From positions 2,379,439-2,443,438 of the forward strand of contig NW_003314265.1 of the NCBI RefSeq assembly GCF_000143415.4: a DNA stretch of 64,000 bases. Direction: 5' to 3'. Origin of the DNA: Selaginella moellendorffii. Its lineage: Eukaryota > Streptophyta > Lycopodiopsida > Selaginellales > Selaginellaceae. This document shows, piece by piece, positions 1 to 10,789 of this stretch (position 1 is the stretch's first letter; each line of letters opens with the position of its first letter). The notes below the pieces were generated by a model that was given only the letters and a program-made list of their open reading frames with translations, was not told the origin of the DNA and made no database searches. Position numbers and translations under genes: made by a program.

Positions 1-342
1 CCCCTTGGGAGACGCACGCTTTGGGCTTTCACCCCTTGACCCGTATTAGTATTTGGACTTAGTCTCTGGCTCGATCTTGAACCCGATTTCGGATCCGACT
101 TCGGATTCCGTCTCGGACTTAATCTCGGACTCGATCTTGGACCCGATCTCGGACCCGACCTTGGACTCAACCTCAGACTCGGTCTCGGACCCGATTTCAG
201 ATCTCGGACTCCGTCTCGAACTCGGTCTCAAACTCGGTCTCGAACTCAGTCCCCGAGTCGGCCTCAGACTTGATTCCGGACTCTATCTCGAACTTGGTCT
301 CCGAGTCGGTCTTGGACTCGATCTTCGACTTGGTCCCATCCG
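1..342 (-). repeat. LTR-A fragment, internal array part
   Basis: The window opens inside a reverse-oriented LTR-A copy. The block GCTTTGGGCTTTCACCC at about 19-35 is the reverse complement of the conserved LTR-A/LTR-B block GTGAAAGCCCAAAGC. It is followed by degenerate 6-bp units (CTCGGA, CTCGGT) to about 342. Open frames here reflect the 6-bp period and are not genes. The left end lies outside the window. Confidence 0.75.
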
Positions 343-1011
343 ATAAACTCTTTGTCATTTTGGTTATGCTTTCGGGGTTCCTTTAGCCTACGACACCTCG
401 GCAAGTTGGTTCCTTACAACTCCACCACCCATAGAAGAAGTTCAATACCCACATCAAACGCCTCTCTTTTGATCCTACGACTTGTTGACCATGTCTCATT
501 CTCTTTGGTTGCTTACAGTGGGAAACACACCAACTTAAATGAGTTATGAAACTACCTCCCCTCTACGTCTAAAAATGTTAAGACTTAGACATCACCGATA
601 AAGAAATGACTAATGGAGTTAGCCACCCTTGTTGCTCTAAATACCACTTGGCTTATAAAGGAATGATACATCCTTGCCTGCAGTGACATAGGGAGAAGGC
701 CAGAGGCCCAACTTCCCTTGAGCAAGAAATCAACTCCGTCGGGAAGATTTAGATAACTATTATAAACTGGCAGATTAAGTTGTTTACACAGCCATGCCCC
801 TTTTCAAAAATGAGTCATTGAGAGAGAAGTGGGGACTTGTGATCAGTTTATAATAGCTATCCCCATGGTTATGGATTAGACCCATGCACCAAAGTGCCAA
901 AGTCAGCCTGCCAAACCTGACCCAAGTTCTAATGAACGAGAGAAATGAAACTTTGATTTATAGAAATATATTACTTTATTGATTGCAAGATTTATCACAG
1001 GGTTTACAAAG
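343..1011. other. No gene; relic retroelement flank with an inverted repeat
   Basis: I see no supported gene here. It lies beyond the 3' end of the minus-strand chromodomain gypsy relic and may be its decayed 3' LTR region. About 750-769 (ATAACTATTATAAACTGG) and 843-861 (CAGTTTATAATAGCTATC) form an inverted repeat of about 18 bp with one mismatch and a 75-bp spacer. No LTR partner of the segment at 5518-5756 was recognised. Confidence 0.4.
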
Positions 1012-1314
1012 CTAATCTTTATTACTATTCTCATAGTCCATGACAAGTTCACAAGCATAGGTAAGATTACTAAAAGGTTCCCAAGTTGATTCACAAGTCG
1101 GGTAACCTTTCCACTTAACTATATATTCCTTCGCATGAGCCCGTCTCCGAAACTGAGAGTCCAAGATAGACTCAGCTTCATACTCAGGTTCACCATCCAT
1201 GATCACTAGTGGAGGACGAATGTCCGTAAAGCATTCCACAACAGCATGATATGGTGCTAGTAAATTGATATGAAACACATCATATATTTGGGATAACTTA
1301 TTAGGAAGATCCAA
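1012..1314 (-). pseudogene. Chromodomain end of gypsy integrase
   Basis: The minus-strand open stretch of 100 residues holds a chromodomain core: residues around YIVKWKGYPTCESTWEPFSN show the aromatic-cage pattern typical of chromovirus integrase C-termini. Just before it is the usual linker LPNKLSQIYDVFHINLLAPYH, which follows the integrase core in chromoviruses. The integrase core itself is missing upstream. In the family this domain directs integration to marked chromatin; here it is an orphan fragment. Confidence 0.85.
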
Positions 1315-1319
1315 CTTAT

Positions 1320-2716
1320 AGGATACATCACCAACTCACTTCAATACTTGACTAGAACATCATGATGTTCATGCAGAATTAACTACTACAGATCCTTAGA
1401 GGGAAGACACAATCTTTCTTGCTTATAGAATATAAGCCCATCCCAAACTAAGTAGTAAAACTTCACATTGATTTGACTAGCAACTTTCACTGCTTCATTA
1501 CTAGGGTTCTGCTTCGACAACTCTGCATGGCATAATATTGCCTTCACCAATGGATCACTTCCATATGAAGCCTGAATGTCCTCTAACTAGTCCGAATTGA
1601 TTGTCGATATTGCCCAAAACTGAGCTTGACGACTCAATGCATTCGAAACAATATTATCTTTACTAGGTTTATATATGATTTCAATATCATATTTAGCAAG
1701 CTTCTCTTGCCAATAAGCCTACTTCAGCATAAGGTTAGGCTGCGTAGCAAAATAGCTTAGTGTGTTATTATCTGTATAAACCTTGGTGTGTCCACCCAAG
1801 TAGTGTCTCCAGTGTTCCAGTGCTAACACTATAGCAAACATCTCTTTCTTGTGTGTTGGCCATCTTCGTTGGGTTTCATTCAATTTCTTGGAATAGAACG
1901 CAACGGGACAACCATGTCACCTTAGTGTAACACCAACCGCTTTGTCACAATCTTCTTGCAATATGGCATCAATAGCATAGCTAGATGCATCACAATACAC
2001 TTCGAAGGGTTTATCAAGATCTGGGATTTTGAGAACAGGAATTGTAGTTAAGATCTCCTTCAACCGTACAAAAGCACGCTGAAAAGTTGGTGTCCAATGA
2101 AACGGAGTATTACTCTTTGTTAACTTAATCAACAAAAGAGCAATTCTTGCAAAATTGCAGACAAACTTGCAATAGTATCCCGCCAAACCAAGAAAGGAAC
2201 AAACATCTGATACAGTGGTCAGGACTTCCCAGGCTTTCACCGCTTCCACTTTCTTTGGATCCACCTCAATTACGCCACCACCAACTATATGTCCAAGAAA
2301 GTTTACGCACAATTGTCCAAAAGCACATTTACTTTCCTTAGTATATGGTTTGTGTTCATGCAATTTTTGAAACACCAGCTCTAAATGTTTTAAATGATCC
2401 TCCAACGTTTCATTGAAGATTAGAACATTATCGATATATAGGACAACAAATGCGTCTAAATAATCTCCAAATATTCTATCCATCATAGTGTTGAATGTTG
2501 CCGGAGCATTGCATAACCCAAACGACATGATAAGGAACTTATAAGATCCATACTAAGTCTTAAAGGTTGTCTTCTCCACATCTTAATTTGCCACCCGTAT
2601 CTGATGATATCTGGATTGCAAATCAAGCCGTGTAAAATACTTAGCCTTTAAGAATTGGTCAAATAAGTCATCAATGCAAGGCAAAGGATAACTGTTTTTG
2701 ACCATGATCTTGTTGA
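1320..2716 (-). pseudogene. Gypsy reverse transcriptase C-terminal half and RNase H
   Basis: Minus strand 2716 to 1320. It begins at NKIMVKNSYPLP, continues through the palm (MSFGLCNAPATFNTMMD; active-site YIDN for the usual Y-x-D-D near 2430), the connection (FLGHIVGGGVIEVDPKK) and RNase H (VYCDAS; THKKEMFAIVLALEHWRHYL; VYTDNNTL). It then fades into a remnant of the integrase zinc-finger region. Stops and the YIDN active site make it non-functional. The frame resumes from 4131 once the LTR-A insertion is removed. Confidence 0.85.
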
Positions 2717-4130
2717 TATAAGTAACTAATTTTTCCATTCTACTTTAGTCACTTAACCACATCTCCGACCACTAAGAGGAGTCTCACTCACAACCATCAT
2801 AAGTCCAATTCAAGACTTGGGGCTTGTTAACCCTGAGAATGACATCCATGCCACTCAACCTTTGCACTTGGTCCAAGTGCTCCACGTGTCCGATCCCATA
2901 ACCGACACCCCAAGGTACCACGGAGATACCAGCCCGTTACGTTGGACCATGCCCATTCACCTTGGTCATATCAGTGATCCAACACCACCTACATTGCAAT
3001 CCCGTCTCTCAAAGACTGGGCCATCTATCCATGAGTGGTCATCCCAGATCCACTCCATAGCATCCTTAGGATGCCGCAGATACAGGGAATAGCCTTCCCC
3101 AATATCTCCTTTCCGGTCCCCACCGAGTCCCTTTTTGTCCATGGCTGTGTTCACCAACACTGCCGCTGAATCAAGGCCTACAGGCCCAACCACTAAGTCC
3201 CACTGTCCTCTGGGACTTCCTCACCATGTGATTGTGTCCTTGGTCACCACACCAGAGGGCTACTCCTCCTCCTTTCCACAATCTAGGACTTTGGGACAAT
3301 ATTTTGGAACACTGTGGCCTTATGCAGGCCTCATAGGTACTCTCCCCGCCTTCTGCCTTTGGGTGCTCTAGCCATGGGCTTAGAGTGAGGTTCCGTTGAG
3401 CCATGCCAGGTATCCAAGTAGGTAGTGCCCATACTTAGACTGGGAGCATTGACCATTCGATCTCCTGGGGGAACTAGAGCCAGCTCTTGAACACTTCACC
3501 AAGCTACCCTGTTTGTCGGTTCGTATTCACTCTAGCTTTAGACTTCCCAATGGTTATCCCATCACCTAGCACCTGGGCACAGCCTTCTTGGGCCAAACTA
3601 GCATTTCCTGGCCAAATTGGCTCCATTGGGATCCAACCCCCACACTCTCCCTACTATACTTTTGGAACCCCCCACATCCCACAGCCCCCCCCCCCCCCTC
3701 CTGCCCGGGGGATGATCGCTTTGGGCTTTCACCCAACTGCCTGTATTAGTATTCGGACTCGGACTCGGACTTGGACTCACTCTCGATCCCGGTTTCAAAC
3801 TCGGTCTCAGTCTCAGTCTTAGTCTCAGTTCCATCTCGGGGTCCATCTCGGACTCCATCTTGGACTCCATCTCAGGTCCATCTCGGACTCAGTCTCGGGT
3901 CCATCTCGAACTCTATCTTGGACTCCATCTCAGGTCCATCTCGGACTCACTTATTGCTTGCTTCGTGCTTGTTCCTTGAGCACTTCATTGGGAGTTCCAC
4001 TTTCACTCTCAACCTTTCTAGTTGGAGCTTTTAGTCCAAATGTGTTACACTCGTTTGGCTTTCTCTTTGGCCACTACCACGTGGCATCCTTCCGACTCCA
4101 CTTTGGGGCCTAGGGATTTTGTGTCTCACA
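2717..4130 (-). mobile_element. Solo LTR-A inserted in gypsy reverse transcriptase
   Basis: Reverse-oriented LTR-A, 1414 bp. On the plus strand it begins TATAAGTAACTAA (family end TGTAAGTGACTAA) and ends GGATTTTGTGTCTCACA. Flanks are GTTGA (2712-2716) and ATTGA (4131-4135), a 5-bp TSD with one change. Removing the insert rejoins the gypsy codons for IDYRALN with KI, so the target was the conserved reverse transcriptase motif. The array is short and decayed (3760-3950), and a run of about 14 C occurs near 3690. There is no internal region, so it is a solo LTR. Confidence 0.88.
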
Positions 4131-4425
4131 ATTGAGTGCCCGATAGTCAATATACATCCTCATGGTTCCATCCTTTTTCATAACAAAAAGGACTGGTGCT
4201 CCTTAAGGTGACTTGTTTGGTTAGATATGACCTTTGTCAAGAAGCTCCATGAGTTGCTTCTTAAGTTCAGCCATCTCCTTGATTTTCAAACGATGTAGAG
4301 CTTTTGTAGGTGGTTTAAAACTTAGAATAAGGTAGCTTTAGCGGCAAATCCTTCAGGAAGATATCCTGATTCCGCGCCAAAAACTCTAATATCTTCTTTG
4401 ATACAGGATCAACTCTGTCACCAAT
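4131..4425 (-). pseudogene. Gypsy reverse transcriptase N-terminal part
   Basis: Minus strand: a decayed leader (residues like NQDIFLKDLPLKLP), then a badly shifted stretch, then [15 protein letters not shown] ending at the LTR-A insertion. This matches the start of gypsy reverse transcriptase, continued at 2716. Stops and frameshifts are frequent. Confidence 0.75.
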
Positions 4426-5437
4426 TCAATCTGAGTCACCCACACCCTCAGCTTCCATCACTTGAACCCAAAAGGTTTGACATCCTTTCTTAGTTGCTTT
4501 TTGTAGCGCATTTTATCTTTCTCCCCTTAAGCCAATTGGAAAAGGGGCAATTGCTTGATGAGAGAGCTCTTAGTGACTATTTTATCGCCATTTGTCCCCC
4601 AAGGTTCCAAGGTTTCACGGTGACAATATATCTAAATCTCATCCTATAATCACATGCACTACACTCACCCCCCCTTCAGAGATGTCAATGTTCTCATTGA
4701 CTATTGACTAATAACCCCTATTGAGCCAAAGGGAACCAGCACCTCCATTTTCACATTGAATTTACCAATCCTTTTATTGTGCAGATTAGCTATTTTATGT
4801 GAGGCAACTAATCATCCATCCGTACCGTAGTCCCACAGTGGATACCTTCATCTATGGATACTCCACACAAGAGGAATGACGTATATATGGATGCCCAATA
4901 CGTATAATTTCAAATTTTAGGGGTAGGAATTCGATCTAAGTCACCCACACCCTCAGTTTCCATCACTTGAACCCAAAAGGTCTGATATCCTTTCTTAGTT
5001 GCTTTTTGAAGCACATTTTATCTTTCTCTCTTTAACCAATTGGAAAAGGGGCAATTGTTTGATGAGAGAGCCTTTAGTGGCTATTTTATCCCTATTTATC
5101 CCCCAAAGTTCCAAGGATCCACAGTGATCAGTATATCTAAATCTCATCCCAAAATCATATAGATTACTCAGCCCCCTTTCAAAGATGTCAATGTCCTCAT
5201 TGACTATTGACTAACAACCCCTATTGAACCTAAGGGAACCAACACTTCCATTTCCCCACTAAATTTACCAATCTTTCTATTGTGTAGATTAGTTATTCCA
5301 GAGAGGCAACTAATCATCCACCCGTACCGTAGTCCCACGGTGGATACCTTTATCCATAGATACTCCACACAAGAGGAAAGACATACGCATAGATGCCCAA
5401 TATGTACGATTTCAAATTTTAGGGGTAGGAATATACT
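4425..5437. repeat. Tandem duplication of about 506 bp inside gypsy
   Basis: The stretch starting CTGAGTCACCCACACCCTC at about 4430 recurs as CTAAGTCACCCACACCCTC at about 4936 and stays alignable to the shared end AAATTTTAGGGGTAGGAAT (about 4911 and 5417). The copies differ by scattered substitutions, mostly transitions, so the duplication is old. It lies where gypsy protease/linker sequence is expected. Confidence 0.85.
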
Positions 5438-5503
5438 TTACTCAAGGGTATATTATATTTTTTAGGTAGTCATTAATTAATGGGAATTGAATCCGTGCCA
5501 TTT

Positions 5504-5756
5504 TCTCTGATACTACATGTAATGCACCTGAATTTGGAGCCGAACTCCAAGCCCGTTGCACTACGAAACGAGGATTCAATACAATCCCACGAGCACCAGC
5601 TCCCCGTATCCAACACCTACATGCAAAATAGTGTCAAACAGTATCTAGCACAATTTTAGCATACCAATGACCTAATGCGAGGAGGGTACCCCACCGCAAC
5701 ACGAGCCAAACTAATATCTCAAGTGGTCAAACATGCAATCCAACCACTATAACCCC
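5504..5756 (-). mobile_element. Probable PBS and 5' LTR remnant of the gypsy relic
   Basis: Minus strand GTAGTATCAGAG (complement of 5504-5515) resembles the initiator-Met tRNA primer site TGGTATCAGAG. It abuts plus-strand TGTAATGCACC at 5518, consistent with an LTR boundary. The LTR runs to about 5756, where an LTR-B fragment begins. No partner LTR was found, so the call is tentative. Confidence 0.45.
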
Positions 5757-6334
5757 CTGAGGAACACATGCTTTGGGCTTTCACCCCAAGCTTCCCTTAG
5801 TACCAAGAGTTAATCTTTGGGACAAACTCAAAACTTACTAAATATGAAATATTTCTAGATTGTGAATTTGGACATGGGATGAACACCATTGTGTTTAAGC
5901 CGATCTTTACATTCCGTAGATATGCCAAATGAGTGAATCTAAACACTTTCCATAAATAGCATTTGGGACCAAATTAAGATTAACACAAAGGGCATGATAG
6001 CAAGGGTGTTTGGGAAACACGGTAAGCTATCATCTGGCGATATTGAGGGACTAGTATCAATACGTAAAAGTTCTTGCCAAGCTAGTGCAAGACAGAGCAA
6101 AAGAGAACTAAGAACCAGTCCAAGAATGCTCAACTAAAAACACAAAGGAGTTCCTACCTTATATTCATTTGGCTAAGTATAGATGCTAAGCCTAGTAAAC
6201 TAACACTTGGACAAGAGGGGCTACTAAAGGGAACCAATAGTACTGACCTTTTGCTGTCATGGCAGTAAAGAAAGAGTGTCCGTAAGGACTAGCTGACAAA
6301 TATCTTTTGATACTCGAAGTCACATTCGCGATAA
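5757..6334 (-). mobile_element. LTR-B fragment (5' half)
   Basis: Reverse complement of about the first 580 bp of LTR-B: it runs from GTGAAAGCCCAAAGC (complement of about 5774-5788) to AATGTGACTTCG (complement, about 6317-6328) near the LTR start. The 3' half is missing. It lies between the gypsy LTR remnant and an old LTR-A piece. An open stretch at 5939-6133 is incidental. Confidence 0.8.
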
Positions 6335-6439
6335 TAAAAGAAGAACAGATACATGGCAAGTATTGAGACTAAGACCAAGACTAAGACCGAGACTGAGTCT
6401 TAGATCAAGTCTAAGATGGAGTTTGAGATGGAATTTAAG

Positions 6440-6833
6440 TGTAGCATACATGGTTTTCACCTTTTACCTTATGATAATTTAAAATAAGATAACTATAGAG
6501 TGGGTAACCCTTGGATGTGTAGGTCAAGGGTAGCAAAGTGGAACCTAATTTTTAGGGCCTTGGGCCACTAAATGAATGGATAAAGCCAAACTCCCAAATA
6601 TACAACCAAGGAGCAAAGGAATTATAACATAAAATAACTCTCATGCATACAACCTAAGGAATAAAAGGATAGGAGCATGGAGTGATATAGTGCCTAATTA
6701 ACTCCACTAGCATAACAGGGACTGATAAAGGGTTTAACAATACCGATCACCTACTGTCATGATAATAAAAGAAGAATATCCAAAAAGACTCACCAATAAG
6801 TAACTTTCGATACCCACAATTATATTTGTAACA
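6440..6833 (-). mobile_element. Short LTR-B' copy with internal deletion
   Basis: Reverse-oriented and 394 bp. It starts TGTAGCATACATGGTTTT, the complement of the LTR-B end, and finishes with the complement of the LTR-B start (TACCCACAATTATATTTGTAACA region). The middle of LTR-B is missing or too diverged. It interrupts the array of an old LTR-A. Flanks TTAAG and CCAAG agree at 3 of 5 positions, a possible decayed TSD. Confidence 0.65.
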
Positions 6834-7233
6834 CCAAGACAGAGATTAAGTCCGAGACCAAGATTAGGTATGAGATCAAGACCAAAGTCTAAATCAAAGT
6901 TTAAGTCTAAGAGGTGAAAACCCAAACTAATATTTTCCCAAAGCCCCAAGAATATAGTAGGCCCCTATAGGATTGTAAGAAAGAGTACTCTAGGGGAACT
7001 AATATGGCTAGAGAAGGTTAGTGTGATAACAAAAATGCTATGCTTATATAATGGGTGATAATATGAACATTAGAGAGTCCAAGTTTAAAGTGAATATAGA
7101 TGGACAAGTGGGGTGATTTAATGAAGTATTCAAAAGTTTGATTTAGTTCTTTTAGGAGATTAAATGGTTAATGCTCTTAATCCAAATATGGGTGGCACTA
7201 CTTACTTGGATACATTATATAACTCATTGAAAC

Positions 7234-9007
7234 TGTGAGACACAAAATCCCTAGGCCCCAAAGTGGAGCTGGAAGGGCGCCACCTGGTAGTGGCCGAAGC
7301 GAGAGCCAAACGAGCGTAACACGTTTGGACCAAAAGCTCCGACTTGAAAAGTCAAGAGCGGGAGTGGAACTCCCAACGAAGTGCTCGAGGAACGAGCACG
7401 AAGCGAGCAAAAGGCGAGGCTCCAAAAAGGGACCCAAAAGGGCCAACACATGACACGTGGGAGTCCGAGAGGGACCCGAGTTGGAGTCCGAAGTGGAGTC
7501 CGAGACGGACCCGAGTTGGAGTCCGAAGTGGAGTCCGAGATGGACCCGAGTTGGAGTCCGAAGTGGAGTCCGAGATGGACCCGAGTTGGAGTCCGAAATG
7601 GAGTCCGAGATGGACCCGAAATGGAGTCCGAAATGGAGTCCGAGATGGACCCGAGATGGAGTCCGAGATGGAGTCCGAGATGGACCCGAAATGGAGTCCG
7701 AGATGGACCCGAGATGGAGTCCGAGATGGAGTCCGAGATGGAGTCCGAGATGGAGTCCGAGATGGACCCGAGATGGAGTCCGAGATGGAGTCCGAGATGG
7801 AGTCCGAGATGGAGTCCGAGATGGAGTCCGAGATGGAGTCCGAGATGGAGTCCGAAGTCGAGACCGAGACCGGGACCGAGACCGAGACCGAGATCGGGAC
7901 CGAGACCGAGACCGAGGCCGAGGCCGAGACCGAGCCCGAGTCCGAGTCCGAGTCCGAGTCCGAGTCCGAGTCCGAGTCCGAGTCCGAGTCCGAGTCCGAG
8001 TCCGGAGCCTGAGAGGGTGAAAGCCCAAAGCGTTCGTCTCCCAGACCCTGGGGGGTTTGGTGAGCTCCAAAAGTATAGTAGGGGGAGGACTGCAGTGGAG
8101 CCAGTTTGGCCAGGAAAGGCCAGTTTGGCCTAGGAAGGCCGGACCCAGTGTTGGGTGATGAGCTGCCCACTGGGAAGTCCAAGACTAGAGTGAACATGGA
8201 CCGACAAGCGGGGTAGCTTGGTGAAGTGTTCAAGAGCCGGCTCTAGTTCCCCCGGGAGATCGACTGGCCGATGCTCCCAGTCCAAGTGTGGGTGGCACTA
8301 CCTACTTGGATACCTGGTGTGGCTCAACGGAACCCGCTCTAAGCCCATGGCTAGAGCACTTAAAGGTGAAAGGCGAGGAGAGTACCCAGGTGGCTCGCGT
8401 AAGGCCACGGTGGTCCGAAATGTTGTCCCGAAGGCCCAGACTGTGGAAAGGAAGAGGAACAGTCCTCTGGGGCAGTGACCAAGGACACAGTCGTGTGGTG
8501 AGGAAGTCCCAGAGGACCGTGGGACTTAGTGGTCGGGCCTGTGGGTCTCGATCCAGTGGCAGTGTTGGCAAACACGGCCAGGGGCAAAAAGGGACTTAGT
8601 GGGAACTGACAGAGGGATATTGGGGAAGGTTATTCCCCTTGTTGGTGGGCATCCTAAGGATGCTAAGGAGTGGATCTGAGATGACCACTCACGGATGGTT
8701 CGCCTAGTCTTGGAGAGCCAAGACGGTGATGCAAGTGGTATTGGACTACCAGTGTGGCAAAGGTGATTGGGCATGGCCTTAGCGTGATGGGCTGCTATGT
8801 CGGTGGTACCTTTGAGTGTCGGTCATGGGATCGGACACGTGGAGCACATGGACCAAGTGCAAAAGTTAAGTGGCATGGATGCCATTCTCGGGGCTAGCAA
8901 GTCCCAAGTCCTGGATTGGACTTATGGAGGTGGTGAATGAGACTCCTCCAAGTGGTCAGAGGTGTGGTTAAGTGACTAAAGTAGAATGGAAAATTTAGTC
9001 GCTTACA
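7234..9007 (+). mobile_element. Young solo LTR-A with perfect TSD
   Basis: The best-preserved LTR-A, 1774 bp, TGTGAGACAC...CGCTTACA, flanked by the perfect 5-bp TSD GAAAC (7229-7233 and 9008-9012). It has no PBS, PPT or internal region, so it is a solo LTR left by LTR-LTR recombination, or a very short non-autonomous unit. It contains the long 6/12-bp array (7458-8008), the conserved block GTGAAAGCCCAAAGC (8017-8031) and AAAAGTATAGTAGGGGGAGG (about 8070-8089), a plausible LTR core promoter. It is inserted in an older copy of its own family. Confidence 0.92.
7458..8008. repeat. Graded GAGTCC/GAGATG/GACCGA minisatellite in LTR-A
   Basis: Three zones follow each other. At 7458-7855 there are 12-bp units GAGTCCGAGATG with interspersed GACCCGAGATG or GACCCGAGTTG variants. 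At 7856-7935 there are 6-bp GACCGA/GGCCGA units. At 7936-8000 there is nearly pure (GAGTCC)n. All units are multiples of 3 and lack stops, so long open frames appear on both strands (Glu-Ser-Glu-Met, Arg-Asp-Gly-Val, Trp-Ser-Pro-Arg and others). These are by-products of the repeat, not genes. Confidence 0.95.
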
Positions 9008-9664
9008 GAAACCTCAATCTAATTACATGGCTAGAGCACCCTAGTGGTGAAAGGTGGGGACAGCATCTATAAGGCTTGTGTTGGGTTGTGGTATTTCAAG
9101 ATGTCATCCCAAAATATCTAACAGTGAAGAAGAAGAGTGACCCTCTTGATTAATAACTAAAGGTATAGTTGAAGTCCTAGAGGTTAGTAGGATTTAATGA
9201 ATGGGCTTGTGGGCCCTGACCTAATAGTGATGTTGGCAAGCATTGTTGTGGACAGATTAAGAACTGAAGAAGGGATATTAGGGGATAGTGTTCATGTCTT
9301 AAGGCATCCTAAAAATGCTAAAGAATGGTCATATAGTGACCACTTATAGATGGATGGTTTAGTCTTAGAGAGATGCAACTATGGTAAAGATGATATTGGA
9401 CTACTAATAAAACAGTAAAAATAAACATGGCTTTATTGTAAAAGGGTAGGATGTCTATGGTACCTTTGGGTGTCCAAGATGGGACTTAGATAACACTTGG
9501 ACTAAATGTGAAGTCGGTGTGGCTTTGAATTCACTTTTAGGGACTTTGTAAATACTCCAAGTTGGGATAAAAACTTATAGAGGTTGTGAGTAAAACTCCT
9601 TCAAGTGGTTAAAAGTGTGGTTAAATGACTAAAGTAGAATAGAAAATTTAATCACTTACATTAA

Positions 9665-10765
9665 GGAATAGACATGAAACAATTGATAAGAAAGTCTTTA
9701 AAAAGGAACAAAAGAATGACTAACATATGGCAAGTGTGACACATGAAAGTATCAAAACCAAGTCCAAGATTAAGTTTGAAATTGAGTTTGAGATCGAGGC
9801 CAAAATTGAGGCCGAGATCAAGTCCAAGGCCTAATATATCCGAGGCCAGATAAATATGAACGTGGGGTGAAAGCCCAAAGTGATTGTATCCCAAACTTTA
9901 AGGGGTTTGATAAGTACTTATGAGATAGTAAAGGGGAGGACTTCTAGGGAATCAATATGGCTAGTGAAGGCTAGTGTAACTAAAGAAGGTTATGCCTATG
10001 TAATGGGTGATAATATGAATATTGGGGAGTTTGAAGTTAACGTGAACATAAATGGAAAAGTCAAATAACTTAGTAAAGTGTTCAAAAGTCAACTTAAATG
10101 GTTAATGCTCCCAATCCAAGTGTAGCTAGCACTACCTACTTGAATACTTGGGATGGTTAATTGAAGCCACATGGTTGGCCACCTTGGTCAAGAAAGGTGA
10201 GGAGAGTACTCATAAAGCTTGTATTGAGCCGTGGTGTTTCAAAATGTTATTCCAAAGTCCTTAACGGTAGAATTGAAAAGGAATAGTCCTCTTGCTTACT
10301 AATCAAGGGTATAGTTATATAGTGAAAAAGTCCTAAGGGTTAATGGGACTTAGTGGACAGGCTTTTGGGCACTTTTCTAGCAGTAGTGTTCGCAAACACT
10401 ATCATGGAAGGAGAAGGATTTCGTAATGATTAAAGAAGGGATATTAGAAATGGTGTTCCCCCATGTTTTGGGGCATTTTATAAATGTTAAGGAGTAGTCA
10501 TAGGATGAACATTCATGGATGGATGATCTAGTTTTAGAGAGATAAGATTGTGGTACATGTGGTTTTAGATTATTAATAAAATAGTGAGAAGGGACATGAC
10601 ATTAATATAAAAGGTTGTTATGCCCATGGTACCTTTAGGTGTTTGAAATGAGATTAAACACATGCAAGTGCAAAGCTAGTATGGCTTTGAGATCACTTCT
10701 AGAGGTTATAAGTACCTTAAGTTAGGATGAAGACTTATAGAAATTATAAATAAGACTCTTTCAGG
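9665..10765 (+). mobile_element. Degenerate LTR-A copy, ends truncated
   Basis: Forward LTR-A: ATGAAACAATTGATAAGAAAG near 9671, a short decayed array (9745-9850), GGTGAAAGCCCAAAG (9868-9882), a GTACTTATGAGATAGTAAAGG region, GCACTACCTACTTGAATAC (10130-10148) and tail to about 10765. The first about 170 bp and the last about 60 bp of the family are missing. The old LTR-A ending at 9660 abuts it. Confidence 0.75.
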
Positions 10766-10789
10766 CTTGATAGAAGTATTCATTTCTAC

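Larger units (their letters stand above)
1012..5756 (-). mobile_element. Degenerate Ty3/gypsy chromovirus-type element
   Basis: Reading the minus strand, the order is PBS-like site (5504-5517), protease/linker region (tandemly duplicated), reverse transcriptase, RNase H, then chromodomain: the gypsy order. It carries many stops and frameshifts. The integrase core that should lie between RNase H and chromodomain is essentially absent; only about 600 bp separate them. A reverse-oriented solo LTR-A (2717-4130) splits the reverse transcriptase. The 5' LTR is probably 5518-5756, cut off on the right by an LTR-B fragment. No matching 3' LTR was found, so the element is truncated and dead. Confidence 0.8.
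6335..9660 (+). mobile_element. Old LTR-A copy split by LTR-B' and a young solo LTR-A
   Basis: Three pieces make one decayed forward LTR-A: 6335-6439 (array start), 6834-7233 (array end, the conserved AAAGCCCAA-type block, GGGTGGCACTACTTACTTGG) and 9013-9660 (CATGGCTAGAGCACC to AATTTAATCACTTACA). The breakpoint CTCATTGAAAC / CTCAATCTAATTACATGG aligns with the uninterrupted family sequence. Widespread CG-to-TG/CA changes show its age. Confidence 0.75.

Noticed and set aside
5520-5580. Possible tRNA-like segment (GAACTCCAAGCCCG..TTGCACTACG)
   Set aside because: I could not fold acceptor, D and T arms; it lies in a probable LTR.
7458-8008. CRISPR-like array
   Set aside because: No unique spacers; units are 6-12 bp in a plant LTR.
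7198-8233. Long open frames (187-293 residues) on both strands over the LTR-A array
   Set aside because: They follow from stop-free 6/12-bp units; they overlap each other in several frames and have no domain outside the repeat.
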